From the NCBI GenBank assembly GCA_002104945.1, contig MCFH01000054.1:124001-188000 (forward strand): a stretch of 64,000 nt of DNA, written 5' to 3'. This DNA is from Piromyces finnis. Taxonomy: Eukaryota > Neocallimastigomycota > Neocallimastigomycetes > Neocallimastigales > Neocallimastigaceae. A model generated the notes under the pieces. The model was not told the DNA's origin and did not search any database. It was given only the letters and a program-made list of their open reading frames with translations. This document shows positions 49,966 through 62,900 of the stretch, piece after piece. The translations under genes were made by a program, and so were the position numbers. The number at the start of each line of letters is the position of its first letter. The first letter of the stretch is position 1.

Positions 49966-52794
49966 GAAATGAAACAGTTTCATTAATAAATAAAAGAAAT
50001 GAAAAAAAAAACCCATTATATCAATGAAATTAAAAAAAAAAGAGAGAGAGAGAAAGAAAGATCATTTCACCATTATATTCTTGTAAATAAGCAATCTTTG
50101 AAAAAACTGTTATAGATTGTATCATCGCAAGAATTAAATGTTTTGAAATTTTAAATGAATCTCAAAAAAAAAAAAAGAAAAAAGTAGTCATAATGAAGGT
50201 CAATTGGAAAATTAGCATTTCCACCATTATATGAACTATTTATAAAGAAAGAGTTAAAATACTTTAAAAAAATATCATTTTACAAAGATATTATGACGAT
50301 CTTTATAAAAAGCTCTATTCTTTTAAAAACTAAAATGACAAAAAATGTTTAAAGTAAAATAAAACAAAAACAAAAAAAAAAAATTAACGGATGACCGTTG
50401 TTGTGATTTTTACCATAAAAGGAAAAATCTTGTTGGAAAGAAAATTTTAAAATCATGAAAAATAAATTTGCCTTTAATAAAAATGAAAGATTTACTTTGA
50501 AAAAAAAAAAAGTTGAAGTTGTTGGAAAAGGATTCAACAAAAGAAAAAAAGAACAAAATTAATTGAAATTACTTTTCATTTCAAGATGAATAAAGAGAAT
50601 ACATATAATTTTAAAAGAATGAAAAAAAAAAAAAAAGAAAGATTTGTTTTTTTTATTTGATGAAAAAATTATTATCAAATTATGAATGAAGATAATACAC
50701 CTCTATGAAGAAAGAAAAGTTTTATAATAATATGCATCATTATAAAATAAAAGATGAAAAATAAAAAAAAAAAAAAAAAACCTATTTTATAAAATTATGT
50801 GACTTTAATAAGGGTTAGTTTTTATGTAAAAAGAATTATAAATTTTATTTTTTTTCTCTCTCTTTAAATAGTAAATTATTTCTATTCTTTTTCGTATACT
50901 ATACTAGACTTTTACCAAGAATCTTTTTTAATACTAGATATTCGTATATTCTCTACAATGTTTATGACTAAGGAGACTTTCTAATTGTTGAAGGATATGG
51001 ATCATACATTTATATTATTACATTCACATTACACATACATTCTTTTACATAATTAAAGATTTTCATTTATTATTATTTTGACAGAGTAATTTAAAGATAT
51101 ATTGTATAATCCATTATCCTATTTATGTTATCTATGTCTATATTGTCTTTTTAATGTATAAAAATCATTAATTAAATAATATAGATGATTTATTTTTATT
51201 TTTATTTTGGTTAATAAAGATCGTAATAATGACAAATGTCAAAAAAAAAAAAAAAAAACAAGTCATTAATAATATAGAAATCATTAATTATTCTACCCAA
51301 AATAAAATATAATCTAATAATAGGTAACAAAAAAAAAAAAAAAAAAAACCCATATTATATTTGGATGAATACTCGAGATCTTTAATACTACATTTATTAC
51401 ATATATATATGTTAAAATAAGAATTAGAAACCTTTCCGGAACATTTTTTATAATATCTTAACTCTATTAACCATGTAGTATTATAATTTAAAAAAAAAAA
51501 AAAAAAAAAAAAAGAAATTGAATAATATTTTACAATATTTGAATACAAAATAGTATTAGGGTAGGGGATAATATCTTGAATAGAATGAAATGATGTAAAC
51601 TTTGTATTATACGTTTTTATATCTATCATTCCGTAAAAATCTACTAATATAATACACTTTATTAATAATATCACCCCGTCCTTTAGTTTTTATTATTATC
51701 TAATAGTATTAATAAATAACAAAAAAAATGTATATAATATTAATAATATTATTAATATTATATAATATGTAGTAGTAGAATAATTAAGGATATTTCAAAT
51801 TGATATATAATTAAATATGTTATGAAAAAGTATTTACAATCTTCCAAATAAATAGCTATACTTTACAATGATATTTATATATCATGGTATCTTTTTTTTT
51901 TACAATGTCATTTTCATTTATAAATATTAATTAATAAAAAGGAATAATATATCAATTTGAAAGTAGATAGCATAGTGAATATTTTTTTCAAACAATTATT
52001 TTCAATCTTTCATGGATTATCAACCCATTTTTTTTTTATTTTTTATTTTAATATTTTTGGGATCAATAATTTTTATTGGCCAAAATTGGCCATGATCTAT
52101 AAAAATAACAAAAAAATTTTTTTATAATAAAAGCTTTAAAACAAAGCTTTTTTATTATTGAAAAGTTAAAAATTAATATTTTTTTTTTCTTTTCTTTTAT
52201 TTTATTATTATTGTTCTTTTTCTATTTAAAAAAAAAAAAAAAACAATTGAAATTGTTATAGTTGAAAAGAATAATTTTCAATAAAAAAGGAAAACAATAT
52301 AAAAAAACAATAAAATCAATATTAATAATAAATAATAATAAATAAAAATTATTCTTTAAAACAAACATTTGATAGTTGTTCTTTAATAAAAAAATATAAA
52401 TAATTGATTTATTTATATAGAAATATACAAGATATTCTCTTTCTATCTTTCTTTTTTTTTTTTTTTTTTTAATAAAAAGTAGTATTTAGGTAAAAAAAAA
52501 AAAAAAAGGTATTCAACTAATTATCTGGAATAATTACAAAATTATATATATATATTTGCATAACAAACGTCTTAAAAATCTGTAAATATCAAAAAATAAT
52601 AATTCAATTATATTATAATAAATAATAATAAAAAAGAAAATAAATAAATAACAACAACAACAATAACAAAAAAAAAAAACAAAAAAAAAACAATAGTTTT
52701 TATATATAAAAATATATTAATTTCAAATATAATAAATTCAACTGAATAAATTTTTTAATTTCAATATTGTAGTTTATAAAAAAAAAAAAAAAAA

Positions 52795-54781
52795 ATGAGA
52801 TTTTCAGTAAAAAAATCATTAAAAATTTGTCTTATTATAGGACTTACAATTTCTTGTCTTTTGGTATGCTTATATTTATTTATTTTTTTTAAAAGTGTAT
52901 AGATAGATATTAATATAAAAATAGTTTCATTAAAATTTATCATTATTTTCTTCCCTTATTTCATAATATTATAATTTATTTAAATAAATGGGAATGGTAA
53001 TCCTTACTTCCTGTCATTGTGTAAATAAAAAATAACAACAACAACAACAATAGTTGGTTCGTAGTTTAAGAGGAAAAAATAAAGAAGGAAAACTTGGTGG
53101 TGGTATTTTTATTAAAGAAGGTGTTGATTTACCGGATAATTTAAGAAATTTTAATGTTATTGAATCTTCATCTAACGAATATGACGATTTTGCATTTGTT
53201 ATAAAGTCTGGTGCTGATGTATTCTATGATAGAATACCGGGACTTTTACAAAGTTATCCAAAATATATTAAAAATAAAATTATTGTTGGTGAAAAACCAG
53301 GTTATAAAGTTGGTAACTATACCATGCATGATGTTTGTACTCCAACCTACGGTGAAATTAAGGAAACCTATTGGAGTCAACATAAAGATACCATTGAAAA
53401 GAAAATGAAAGAACAAGAAGAAAATGGTCCAAACGATGAATCCCAAGGAAGAAAACAAGATTTCACTAAGCTTGGTTGGCAGCTTGATGTTTATAAAAAT
53501 ATTCCAGCCTTTAAATTACTTTATGATACCTATCCTAATGCTAAATGGTATGTTATGGTAGATGATGATACCTACGTTTTCCTTTCTAATCTTAAAAAAA
53601 GACTTTCCTTTTATGACCCTGATGAAAAATTATATTTAGGTGCTAATTGGCCAATTCCAACTGGATGTTATCGTAAGTTTTTTTTTTTTTTTTTACTCAT
53701 AATCTTTGTTAATTTCTTTCTCCCTTTTTTATAATAATAATTCTAAGTAAAAATAAAAATAAAAAAAAAGTTATTGATAAGTTTTATATAATTTTTTATA
53801 TAATTTTTTATTTTACTGTCCTTTATGATCCATGATCTTTATAATATTTACAATGATACAATTATGAATACACATTAAATACTACTCAATGCTAAATAAT
53901 TATTCCTCTGCATTTATATTAACTAATTAATTATACCATTAACCAACTATCTTAAATACCTCTATGAATACAACTAATGATACAACACTCATTGATTATA
54001 CCACTAAATGATGATTATACAAATATATATATATATATATATATTTTTAAAAAAAAAAAAAAAAATAGCTTCATGGCAAAATGCTAGATTTGCTCATGGT
54101 GGTGCTGGTATTATTTTATCTCATGCTGCTATGTTAGCCTTTGTTGGTAATTATGATCAATGTGTTCATGATTTTGATGATTGCTATGCTGGTGATGTTA
54201 GATTAGCCTTGTGTCTTAATACCGTTGGTATTCGACTTAATCGTTTTGAACATCGTCATGTTAATATTAATTGGAGAGGACATTCTGACCAAGCTCCAAA
54301 TTTAGAATACAGTTGGACAGAACCTTGTGATTTACCCTTAACCTTCCATCATTTATTTGCCAAGCAACAAAAATTATTATTTGATATCCAAAGATATCAT
54401 AATCGTGATTCCTTTAATCTTCTTAAGGATGAAGAAGATGGTAATTTCCATACTCTTATTTCCTACAGTGATGTTTTCAATTCCTTAGATTTAGATCTTA
54501 AGATGGGTCCACCGGAAAAGGCCACCTATCGTCTTGGTAGTGATTATCGACGTGTATCCTATGGTAAAGTTATTAATGAAACTGAAGTGTTAGAAGAAAA
54601 TGTTATTCGTTGTCAACAACTCTGTATTCAAGAAATGCCAAAATGTAAGAGTTGGCAATATTCTAATTTTATGTGTCATTTAAAGAGCGGTATTCCAGGT
54701 GCTATTGATGGTACCCCTAATAGTTATTCTGGTATTACCGGTGTTCCAATTTTCTGTGATGGTGAATTACTTCTTAAATAA
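52795..54781 (+). CDS. GT31/Fringe-like type II membrane glycosyltransferase with C-terminal PAN-like module
   Basis: Three exons (52795-52863, 53054-53672, 54069-54781) give 466 residues. Exon 1 encodes a basic start and a signal-anchor (SLKICLIIGLTISCLL), typical of Golgi type II transferases. The nucleotide-sugar/metal motif is MVDDDTYVF (Asp 193-195), and NARFAHGGAGIILSHAAM matches the GGAG region of Fringe-type beta-1,3-glycosyltransferases. FDDCYAGDVRLALCL follows, an acidic D.R.G/D-like segment. The last 60 residues (RCQQLCIQEMPKCKSWQYS, then CHLKSG, ending SYSGITGVP) resemble a PAN/apple domain with paired cysteines. Likely role: adding a sugar to glycoproteins in the Golgi, with the PAN domain binding carbohydrate or protein. 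The sugar specificity is unknown. Start chosen because its signal-anchor joins in phase 0 to exon 2. Confidence 0.9.
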
Positions 54782-56211
54782 ATGTAAAAAAAAATAATAA
54801 TAATAATAATAAAAAAATAAATATATTTTGCTATAGTTTATAATTTTTTTTTTTTTTTTTTTGTAAAAAAAAAAAAAAAGATTTATTTATTGTATATTTA
54901 TTCACACCTATCTTTTTTTTTTTTTTTCCCACTTTTGTAGCATAAAAAAAAAAAAATCCACGACAACAACGACGACTAATAAAATACAATAATATTACTA
55001 CTACTATTACTAATAATAATAATAATAATAATAATAATTAGTAATAATAATAATAAAAAATAATAATAAAAATTAAATAAATAAAATAATGCTAAAAATT
55101 AAATAAATAATACATATATGGTTAATACATCTTTGAAAAAAGTTGACTTTTAATGTATACAATAGAAAAAAAAATAGTAAATATGATTAATAAAGTATGA
55201 TAAATTAAATAATTTAGGATTACTTTTTTTTTTTTTTTTTTTACCCATTTTACTATATGACCATTATATAGTCATTATATAAAAAAAGAAAATTCATGAT
55301 GACCCAAAATTTTAAATATAAAAAAAGTACAAACATTTCCATTTTTAAAATCGTATTCTTTTTTTTTTTTTTACTCTAAAAATTTTATATTAATTGTTAG
55401 TAAAAAAAAAAAAGTTTAAAAATGTTTCCACCCCCCAGAATGATGAAAGAGAATTACTCATCTTTACTCATCATGATGATTTTAATTTAATTTAAGATTT
55501 TGGGATTTCCAAAAAAAAAAAAAAAAAAAAAAAAAAATGTATATTTAAATGTAATAATAATATAAATATATTTATATTTATATTTATATTTATTTAAAAA
55601 GTATTACTATTTAAAAAAAAAAAAATGTATATATATATGTATATATATATAATAATAGTTATAATAACATTTGTATTTTTTAATATTTGTAATAGCAAAG
55701 TCTTTATCTACAAACTTTTTTTTTTATACATTTTATTTTTATTACTTACTAATAAATATATTAGTTAATTATTTTCAATAATCCCTTTACTTTTCATTTA
55801 TTAATTAATAGAAAAAGAGTTTAAAATGATGAGTAAGAAGGATATTAATAATATAATAAATAAAAATAAATAGATGGATTTAGTTTTATCACCACCTTGA
55901 GAATCATTATAATTTAATAATAACAACAACAATAATAATAAAAATGGAATTTTTTTTTTATTTTATTTTCCGTTTTTTTTTTTTTTTTTAATTTATTCTC
56001 CATTTAATACTAGTTTATTTTCCATTTATTTATAAATATAAAATATGGATAACATAGAAGAAAAAAAAAAAAGGTATAAAAATACATTCAAGATTTAATT
56101 ATTTAATGTAAAATATATAGATATATATTCATTTTATTCAAATGGTTGAGTTGTTGGGTATATATAAAAGTTTATGGAATATTAATGATAATAATAATAA
56201 TAAAAAACTAT

Positions 56212-56242
<31 letters not shown>

Positions 56243-56348
56243 CAGGTAGTAATAATATAATAATAATAGGAATAATAAAAAATTCATATTTTAGCTGGTA
56301 GTAGATCAAAAATAAATAGTTCTATGTTAATTTTTTTTTTTTTTAATA
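54782..56348. other. AT-rich intergenic region between convergent genes
   Basis: Contains TAA runs (54795-54812, 55009-55075, 56188-56275) and A/T tracts. It separates the 3' ends of the glycosyltransferase and the MMTAG2-like gene. No gene is seen. Confidence 0.7.
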
Positions 56349-58014
56349 TTAGTGATGTCTAGAAGAGGAATTTCTTTTGGGAGAATCTTCTCTTCTTCTA
56401 TGGCTAGAATGAGATCTAGAACTTCTTCTCATTCTATCATCATGAGAATGAGGTTGTTTTTCTTTATGATGACGGTGATGATGATGATGACGATGATGAT
56501 GATGAAATTTTTTATCCTTTGATTTTTTATCTTTGGATTTTTCTTTTTCATTATTTGATCTTTTTAATTTTTTATGCCTTTTTTTTTCTTCTCCAGAGTC
56601 ATTATCATCTTCACCTTCAGAATCATCACTTCCTCTATCTCTTTTTTGTTTTAAGGCATCTTCAAATGAAATGTTTTCATTATTTGTATTATGAAGTCCA
56701 AAGCTAAATATATATTTATATATATAAATTTTGAAAATTAAAAAATAACATTATTATTATTATTTCTTCAATAACTATATATAAAATATTTTAAACTATA
56801 TATAAAAGTAACAAGAATAATGACATATAAAATATTTTAAACTATTTATAAAAGTAACAAGAATAATGGCCATACTATTAATATTAAAAAAAAAAAGGGA
56901 ATAGAATTATTTATTTACCTTCCAAATCCAACACCTTTAATCGTATCAACATCATTTCCTGTCTCTGCTTCTTCCTTATTTATAATAGTTTGAAGTTCTT
57001 TTTTTGATACTTGCTCTGTATGTCTTTTTTTTGGAACACTAACCCCTCTATATAAATAAATATGGAGTATAATGTATTTTTTTTTAAAAAAAAAAAGAAA
57101 AAGGGGGAAATAGTGGTTAAAAATTGATATATAGATGTTAAAACTAAAAAAAAAAAAAACAATGTTGAATTTTGTAATTGGCTTTAATTGTAAAATGTAT
57201 AAAAAAAAAAAAAGATATATATTTACAAAAATTCAGCCATAGCTAATAAAATATAATATATAATTAAAAAAGAAAAAGAAAAAAAAAAAGTACAATTAAT
57301 TAAATTTAGATATGAATTAAAATATTATTGTATATATATTTTTTCCTCTCCTTTTTACCTTCTGCTTCATTTTGTTTAATTAATTCTAATTCATCATTGA
57401 TATTAGCATCGGAATTAACTTCATGCGATTTATCATACCAAAGTAAATCTTTAAATAAAGTATATTTATTAATGGATAGATAGATAAAATTAGATTTCAC
57501 CATTTAAAATCCCATAATTTTAAAAAAATAAAATGATATAGTTTTTATTCTCCTTACCTTTATTTTTTTGCCATCTACCAATAGGTGCATTAATAGAATG
57601 CCCTAGATAATTTTCTCTGTATTTATCCGATTTTACTATTTATTATTATTAGTTGTTAAAGCGTCATTTATAAATAATGTTAATGATTAATATTTTTTAA
57701 AAAAAAAAAAGTATTTATTATATATAGTATTAAATCCTATATATATATATATATATTTTAGTACCATTTTCCCATGAAAAAGAATCCTATATTGATATAT
57801 ATATATATATATACATTGTAAAAAATATTTATTATCAATATATAAATTATAAAATTGTAATTTATTAGAGAATTTTTTTTTTTTTCATTTAAATGTGTGT
57901 TATATTTATATATTTGTCTATATAATTTAACAAATCTTTCGACTATTCTATATTGGTAATAATAATATTCACCTGACCACCTCTTGAACCACCACGAATA
58001 GGATAAGACATCAT
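56349..58014 (-). CDS. MMTAG2: MMTAG2 (C1orf35)-like protein with basic Ser/Arg/His-rich tail
   Basis: Seven exons on the minus strand: 57973-58014, 57765-57786 (22 nt), 57558-57635, 57359-57448, 57227-57242 (16 nt), 56919-57047, 56349-56703. All join in frame to 243 residues. The N-terminus ([53 protein letters not shown]) closely follows the conserved MMtag domain as I know it from animals ([22 protein letters not shown]). A Lys/Glu-rich stretch and GFGSFGLHN come next. The C-terminal third is highly charged, with poly-His, KDKKSKDKK and RSSRSHSRHRRR, like a nuclear RNA-binding/splicing-associated tail. The family is nuclear and its molecular role is poorly known. Two micro-exons must be included to recover the domain, so automatic models may miss them. 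Confidence 0.9.
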
Positions 58015-58631
58015 TTTGGGTAAAATTAAACTTTTTAAAAACTTTTTTCTTTTTTTTTAAAAAAAAAAATAAATATAAAATATTTTATGTTAAAACCTCA
58101 ACCAAATAAAAAATATATATATAATTAAATATAATTAAAAAAAATTTATATATTAATTAATTAAAAAAAAAGACTTTATTTTTTTTGGGTATTATTCATA
58201 AAATGTTTAAAAAAAAAAACATTTATTATAAATACTTTTATTTTGTAAAAAATTATATATATGCAAAGATGATGAATTATCAATAAATACTTTTTTTTAA
58301 AAAAAAAAAGAAAAAAGATATAATGATCATTAAATACATTTAGATAGGTTGAAATAATAATAAAAAAAAATAGTAATAATAGTAATAATATACTTTTATA
58401 TTATGATTTATTCTACATTTAATCACCACCAAGGTAAAAAATAAATAAATAAATAAATAAAATAAAAAAGAAAACTTTTAAGTGTATAGTATTGATTTAA
58501 ATTATTGATTTTCTTTTTCTTTCTTTTTTTTTTTTTTTCCTTTTATCTATAAAAAAAAAAAATAATAAAAATTAAAAGAGGATATCGATTTATTATATAA
58601 ATATTTATATATATTTCTTTTTTTTTTTTTT
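58015..58631. other. AT-rich spacer between two co-oriented genes
   Basis: Holds the 3' end of the ZCCHC9-like gene and the promoter of the MMTAG2-like gene, with A/T tracts and an (AAAT)n run at 58438-58465. No gene is seen. Confidence 0.7.
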
Positions 58632-59980
58632 TTAGAAAGAAACAACTTTCTTTTTTGGTGCAACAGGTTTATTTACAGCTTTTTTCTTCATATCTTTTTC
58701 ATCTTGCATTCTTTTTAATGCAGTAAAAACATCATCATCATCAGCACCTTGATTAGCATCAATAGTACCAATTTCTATAAGTTCTTTTTCTTTTTTATTG
58801 GCTGGATCACAATCCTTGGCTAAATGTCTAACAGAACCACAATATTTACAACAACCACCATTTGGATATAAACCTTTTTCATTTTGTGAACATTGAGAAG
58901 CTAAGTGACCTTTTTGATTACATACATAACATTGAGCATAAGGTAATACATTTTCCTCTGTCATAATAATAATTATTTTCAGTGTTGTTATTGTATTTTT
59001 GTTGGATAATTTTTTTTTCCCCATTGAATTATTTAATTTGAAATTTGTAAATGGTTATTTTAAAATTTTATAAAATTTATTATTTGTATTTTATATTGTT
59101 GAATGTATCCAAGTGTATTTCAATTTATATAAATTGTGTGTGTGTGTGTGTGTTTTAATAATTAATAAAAATAAATACATTGAGTATATTAATATAGAAA
59201 AAAAAAAAAAGTAGTTCTAGGTAAAAAATGATTATACATTCAAATTACCTCCTTTTTTAACCGGAACCTTACAATTCTTTAATGTATGTTCAGTTGAGCC
59301 ACAACGGAAACAAATACCAGTAGCGTTATTTGAAGTATTTTCACCTTCGGATTTTAATCTATCTTTACAATTGGCAACAGAATGTCCTCTTTTTCTACAA
59401 AAGAAACATATCTTTTTTTAAAAATAATAATAATAATAAAACATATTAATATTTTTCGTTTTATTGTAATGCAATAAATTTAAATAATACTCTATTTTAT
59501 TTTAATACTATTTAATTATGATATTATGTTGGTATTATTATAAAAAAAGTGGAAATAGTTACTAAATGTCTATCTTTTCCCTTGAATTTTTTTCTTTGTT
59601 GTTTTTCGCCCTTTTTTTCTTTATTATGTTAAGAGATATCAAGTTAAAAAAATTTTTTTTTTTTTTTTGTGAATATTATGATAAAAGTAATAATTGAAAA
59701 TTATTAATTATTAGAATTGACAATTTTTTTTTTTTAAAAATAAAGTATAAATGAAACAAATATATTGTAAAAATGATAAACAATATATCTATCCTTTTAC
59801 ATTTTATTAAAATATTTTTTTTAAAAAAAAAAAGTTTCAATACAAAATAGATAAAGATAATTTACTCATTTCAATTCTTTTTAAAGCTTGAGATTTCTTT
59901 TCGTCCTTTGTTTGTTTCATTTTTTCCCAACCTGTTGCTTCAACATACTTTTTTCTTCCCATTTTAGTTACACGAGTCAT
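58632..59980 (-). CDS. ZCCHC9: ZCCHC9-like protein with four CCHC zinc knuckles
   Basis: Four exons (59866-59980, 59563-59618, 59249-59411, 58632-58957) give 219 residues. A basic N-terminus (MTRVTKMGRKKYVEATGWE and KKGEKQQRKKFKGKDRH) precedes four CCHC knuckles in order: CFFCRKRGHSVANC, CFRCGSTEHTLKNC, CYVCNQKGHLASQC, CKYCGSVRHLAKDC. The order and wording match the four knuckles of animal ZCCHC9 (for example CGSTEH and CGSVEH), a nucleolar RNA-binding protein. A short acidic and then basic tail (DDDDVFTALKRM, APKKKVVSF) ends the protein. Exon 2 must be spliced in phase 2 from a run of seven A bases, so its acceptor is exact only by frame. Function as an RNA-binding or ribosome-biogenesis factor is inferred from the family. 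Confidence 0.92.
59135..59153. repeat. (GT)n dinucleotide run in an intron
   Basis: About nine GT units in the third intron of the ZCCHC9-like gene (written on the plus strand). Confidence 0.85.
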
Positions 59981-62900
59981 TTTTAGTAATTATATCTATC
60001 TTTTTTATTCTGTTTTATATATAATACTATAATTTTTCTTTTATTTGATTTATAATTTGAAATTGGTTCAATGGAAACACTTTTCCCTTTATTCTTTTAA
60101 TATTAACAAAATTGAATATCAAATATTTTTACTATTAATTAAAATTTTAAAAGAAAAAAAAAAAAATTAAAAAAAAAATATAAAAATTTAAAAATAAATG
60201 ATTGGCTCAATTCAAGATTAAATTTTTTAAATTTAAAAAAGACTTTAATATTTTAATAAAAATAAAAAAATAAAAAAGAGAAAGTAGAACTTTATCATTA
60301 TTATTTAACACTTTTATTTTATTTACTATTCTAAGAACGGATAGAGAATGAAACCTTTTTTTTTATATTTATTAAATATTACAAAAAAAAATGTTTTATA
60401 ATCTTTTTTTTTTTAAATATTAAAAATTTTTTTAAATTAAATGAAGGACTTTCAAGGGTTAAAAGGAAAAAAAGATGAATAAAAAAAAAAAAAAAAAGGT
60501 CTTTTTTAACTTTTAATTATACTAACAATTTGTTTGTATATCCCATTATAAATACATTATGGGGGAAATAGTAAAATAATAATAATAATAAAAATAAAAA
60601 TAAAATCCTCTTAATATTCTAGTAAATATAAGAATAAATAATAAATGTTTAGCGTTTTTTTTTAAAAAAAAAAATAAAAAGATTTATTCTTTCTTTTATA
60701 TATCTATATATTTTTTTTTTTTTGAAAATATAAAAACATAGATATTGATAGTATAAAAAAAAATTATGACTAATAAAAATAAAATGCCTCTCTTTCAATA
60801 ATAGAAATAATTTCTATTACATAATTTAATTATATAAAAAAAAAAAGTTTTTACAGAATGGATTTAATATCTCCCACCACAAAAAAATGTATTGTTTTTT
60901 TTTTTAAAAAAAAAGAAATACAATGTTAAGAAATAGAACTTTTTTTTATTTTTAATTATGATTAAAACTTTAAAAAATATTATTCTTTTTCATTCTTATA
61001 TATTTAATTATTAATTAATATTTATATTATTAACCATGTTTCAATTCTATTCCAAAAGAAAAAAAAAAAAATTAAAACATTAATCATTATAATAAAATAT
61101 GTAATATATCAACGAATGGAATTTTAATCTTTTATCAAGTTTCATTTTAAGGTTTTTAAATAAAGATATACGGAATATACGGTATATATATAAAAAAGAT
61201 ATTAACAATAAAGTTTGAAACAATGCTTTTAGGGTGATAGATTTTATCGATAGCATCAATCTCTCTATAAATAATCATGTGTTTATAAAATGGGTGTCGT
61301 TTTCACTTTTGGGCATTGTGAAATTGTGAAATTCCGTTTATAAATAAATCGATGAAATATATCAACTGTTATCGATTTTTTTTTAAAAAAATATTTACGG
61401 GATGGTATTTGTTTGAATTGAAGAGCTTTAATAAAAAAACATTTTGTCCTTAATAATCGATGAAGAAAAAGATATATAATTTTTAATTAGGTATAATTAT
61501 TTCCTATTGTTTTTTTTTTATTATTATTTATTTTTACTTTTTATTTTGATATTAAGAAAATTAAATGCTAAAAACATGAATAATAAATTGTATAACGAGT
61601 AACAATATAAAAGACCATAAACACTCTATGTATAATAATAATGTAATATATGGTATAATAAAATATTAATATAATAAACTACAAAATATATAAACATTAT
61701 AATAAAATAATATAATAAACTATAAACACTATATTTATAATAATATAATAAACACGCTATGTATAATATAATGATTTAATGATATAATATATACTATCTA
61801 TATATAGTAATCTAATAGGCCATCTATCTCTAAGAAAAAAGTATAAAACATTCAAATTAAAATTAATTAAAAGAAATAAATGGGTCAAATTGTATTTTAT
61901 TCGTTCTTTTTTTTTTTATTTTTATTATTAAATAAACTTTGAAACAAATTAATTATTTCATAGAAAAATATCCATTAAAATTTCCTATTCCTTATTAAAT
62001 TTAATTGTCACACACACACGCAAAAAAAATTTTTTTTTCCTTAAATTAAATAATTTTATTTATTATTAAATTAATTTTGAATGAATGGAGGATTACAATA
62101 GAAAAAAAAGTTTAAATCAATGGAGTAGATTATATTGTTTTTTAAAGTAAAAAAAGAATATATCCTATATAATCATAGAAATTAGATTCTAGGCTTTTTT
62201 TTTAAATAATAAATATTTGTATATAAATTCATATATTATTTTATTATTTCCTATATACAATTAATACTGTTTTATTATTATTATTATTTTTTTTAAATAG
62301 AGGCCACTTTTTATAATTACTAAAAATAGTTACATTTATTTTAATATATCTTTTAATAATGATTCATAATTACAAATCAAAATGTAAAGGTCAAGAAATG
62401 GAAAAGATTCATTATAAAGTTTAACTTTCCAATACAATATTAATAATAATAGTAAAAAAAAAACTTTTTTCATCTTTTTCTCATTATAATTTAGGGTAAT
62501 TTTTTTTTTCATGGGAAATATATAAAATTCTATAGAAAAAAAAAGTAATTGTATATCTTTTTTTTATTATAAACAAAACAAAACAAAACAAGAGTATAAA
62601 ATGAAACAAACAATCCAATATCAAGTGGAAAATAAAAATCTCTATTTTTAATTAATAGAAAAATTTAATTAATAGTAACAGAATACTATATATATTTTTA
62701 TATATAAAACTATATAAGCCTTATCTATTATTTCTTATTTCTGCTTATTTTTTTTTATTCATAAATATATAAATGTCCTATACCATATATATGATAAATA
62801 GAATTGAATTTAATAGAATTATTAAAATATAAACCATTTTTTTTATTTAATAGTAATTATAATTAATATAATTATATATTATTTTAAAAAGAATATATTT

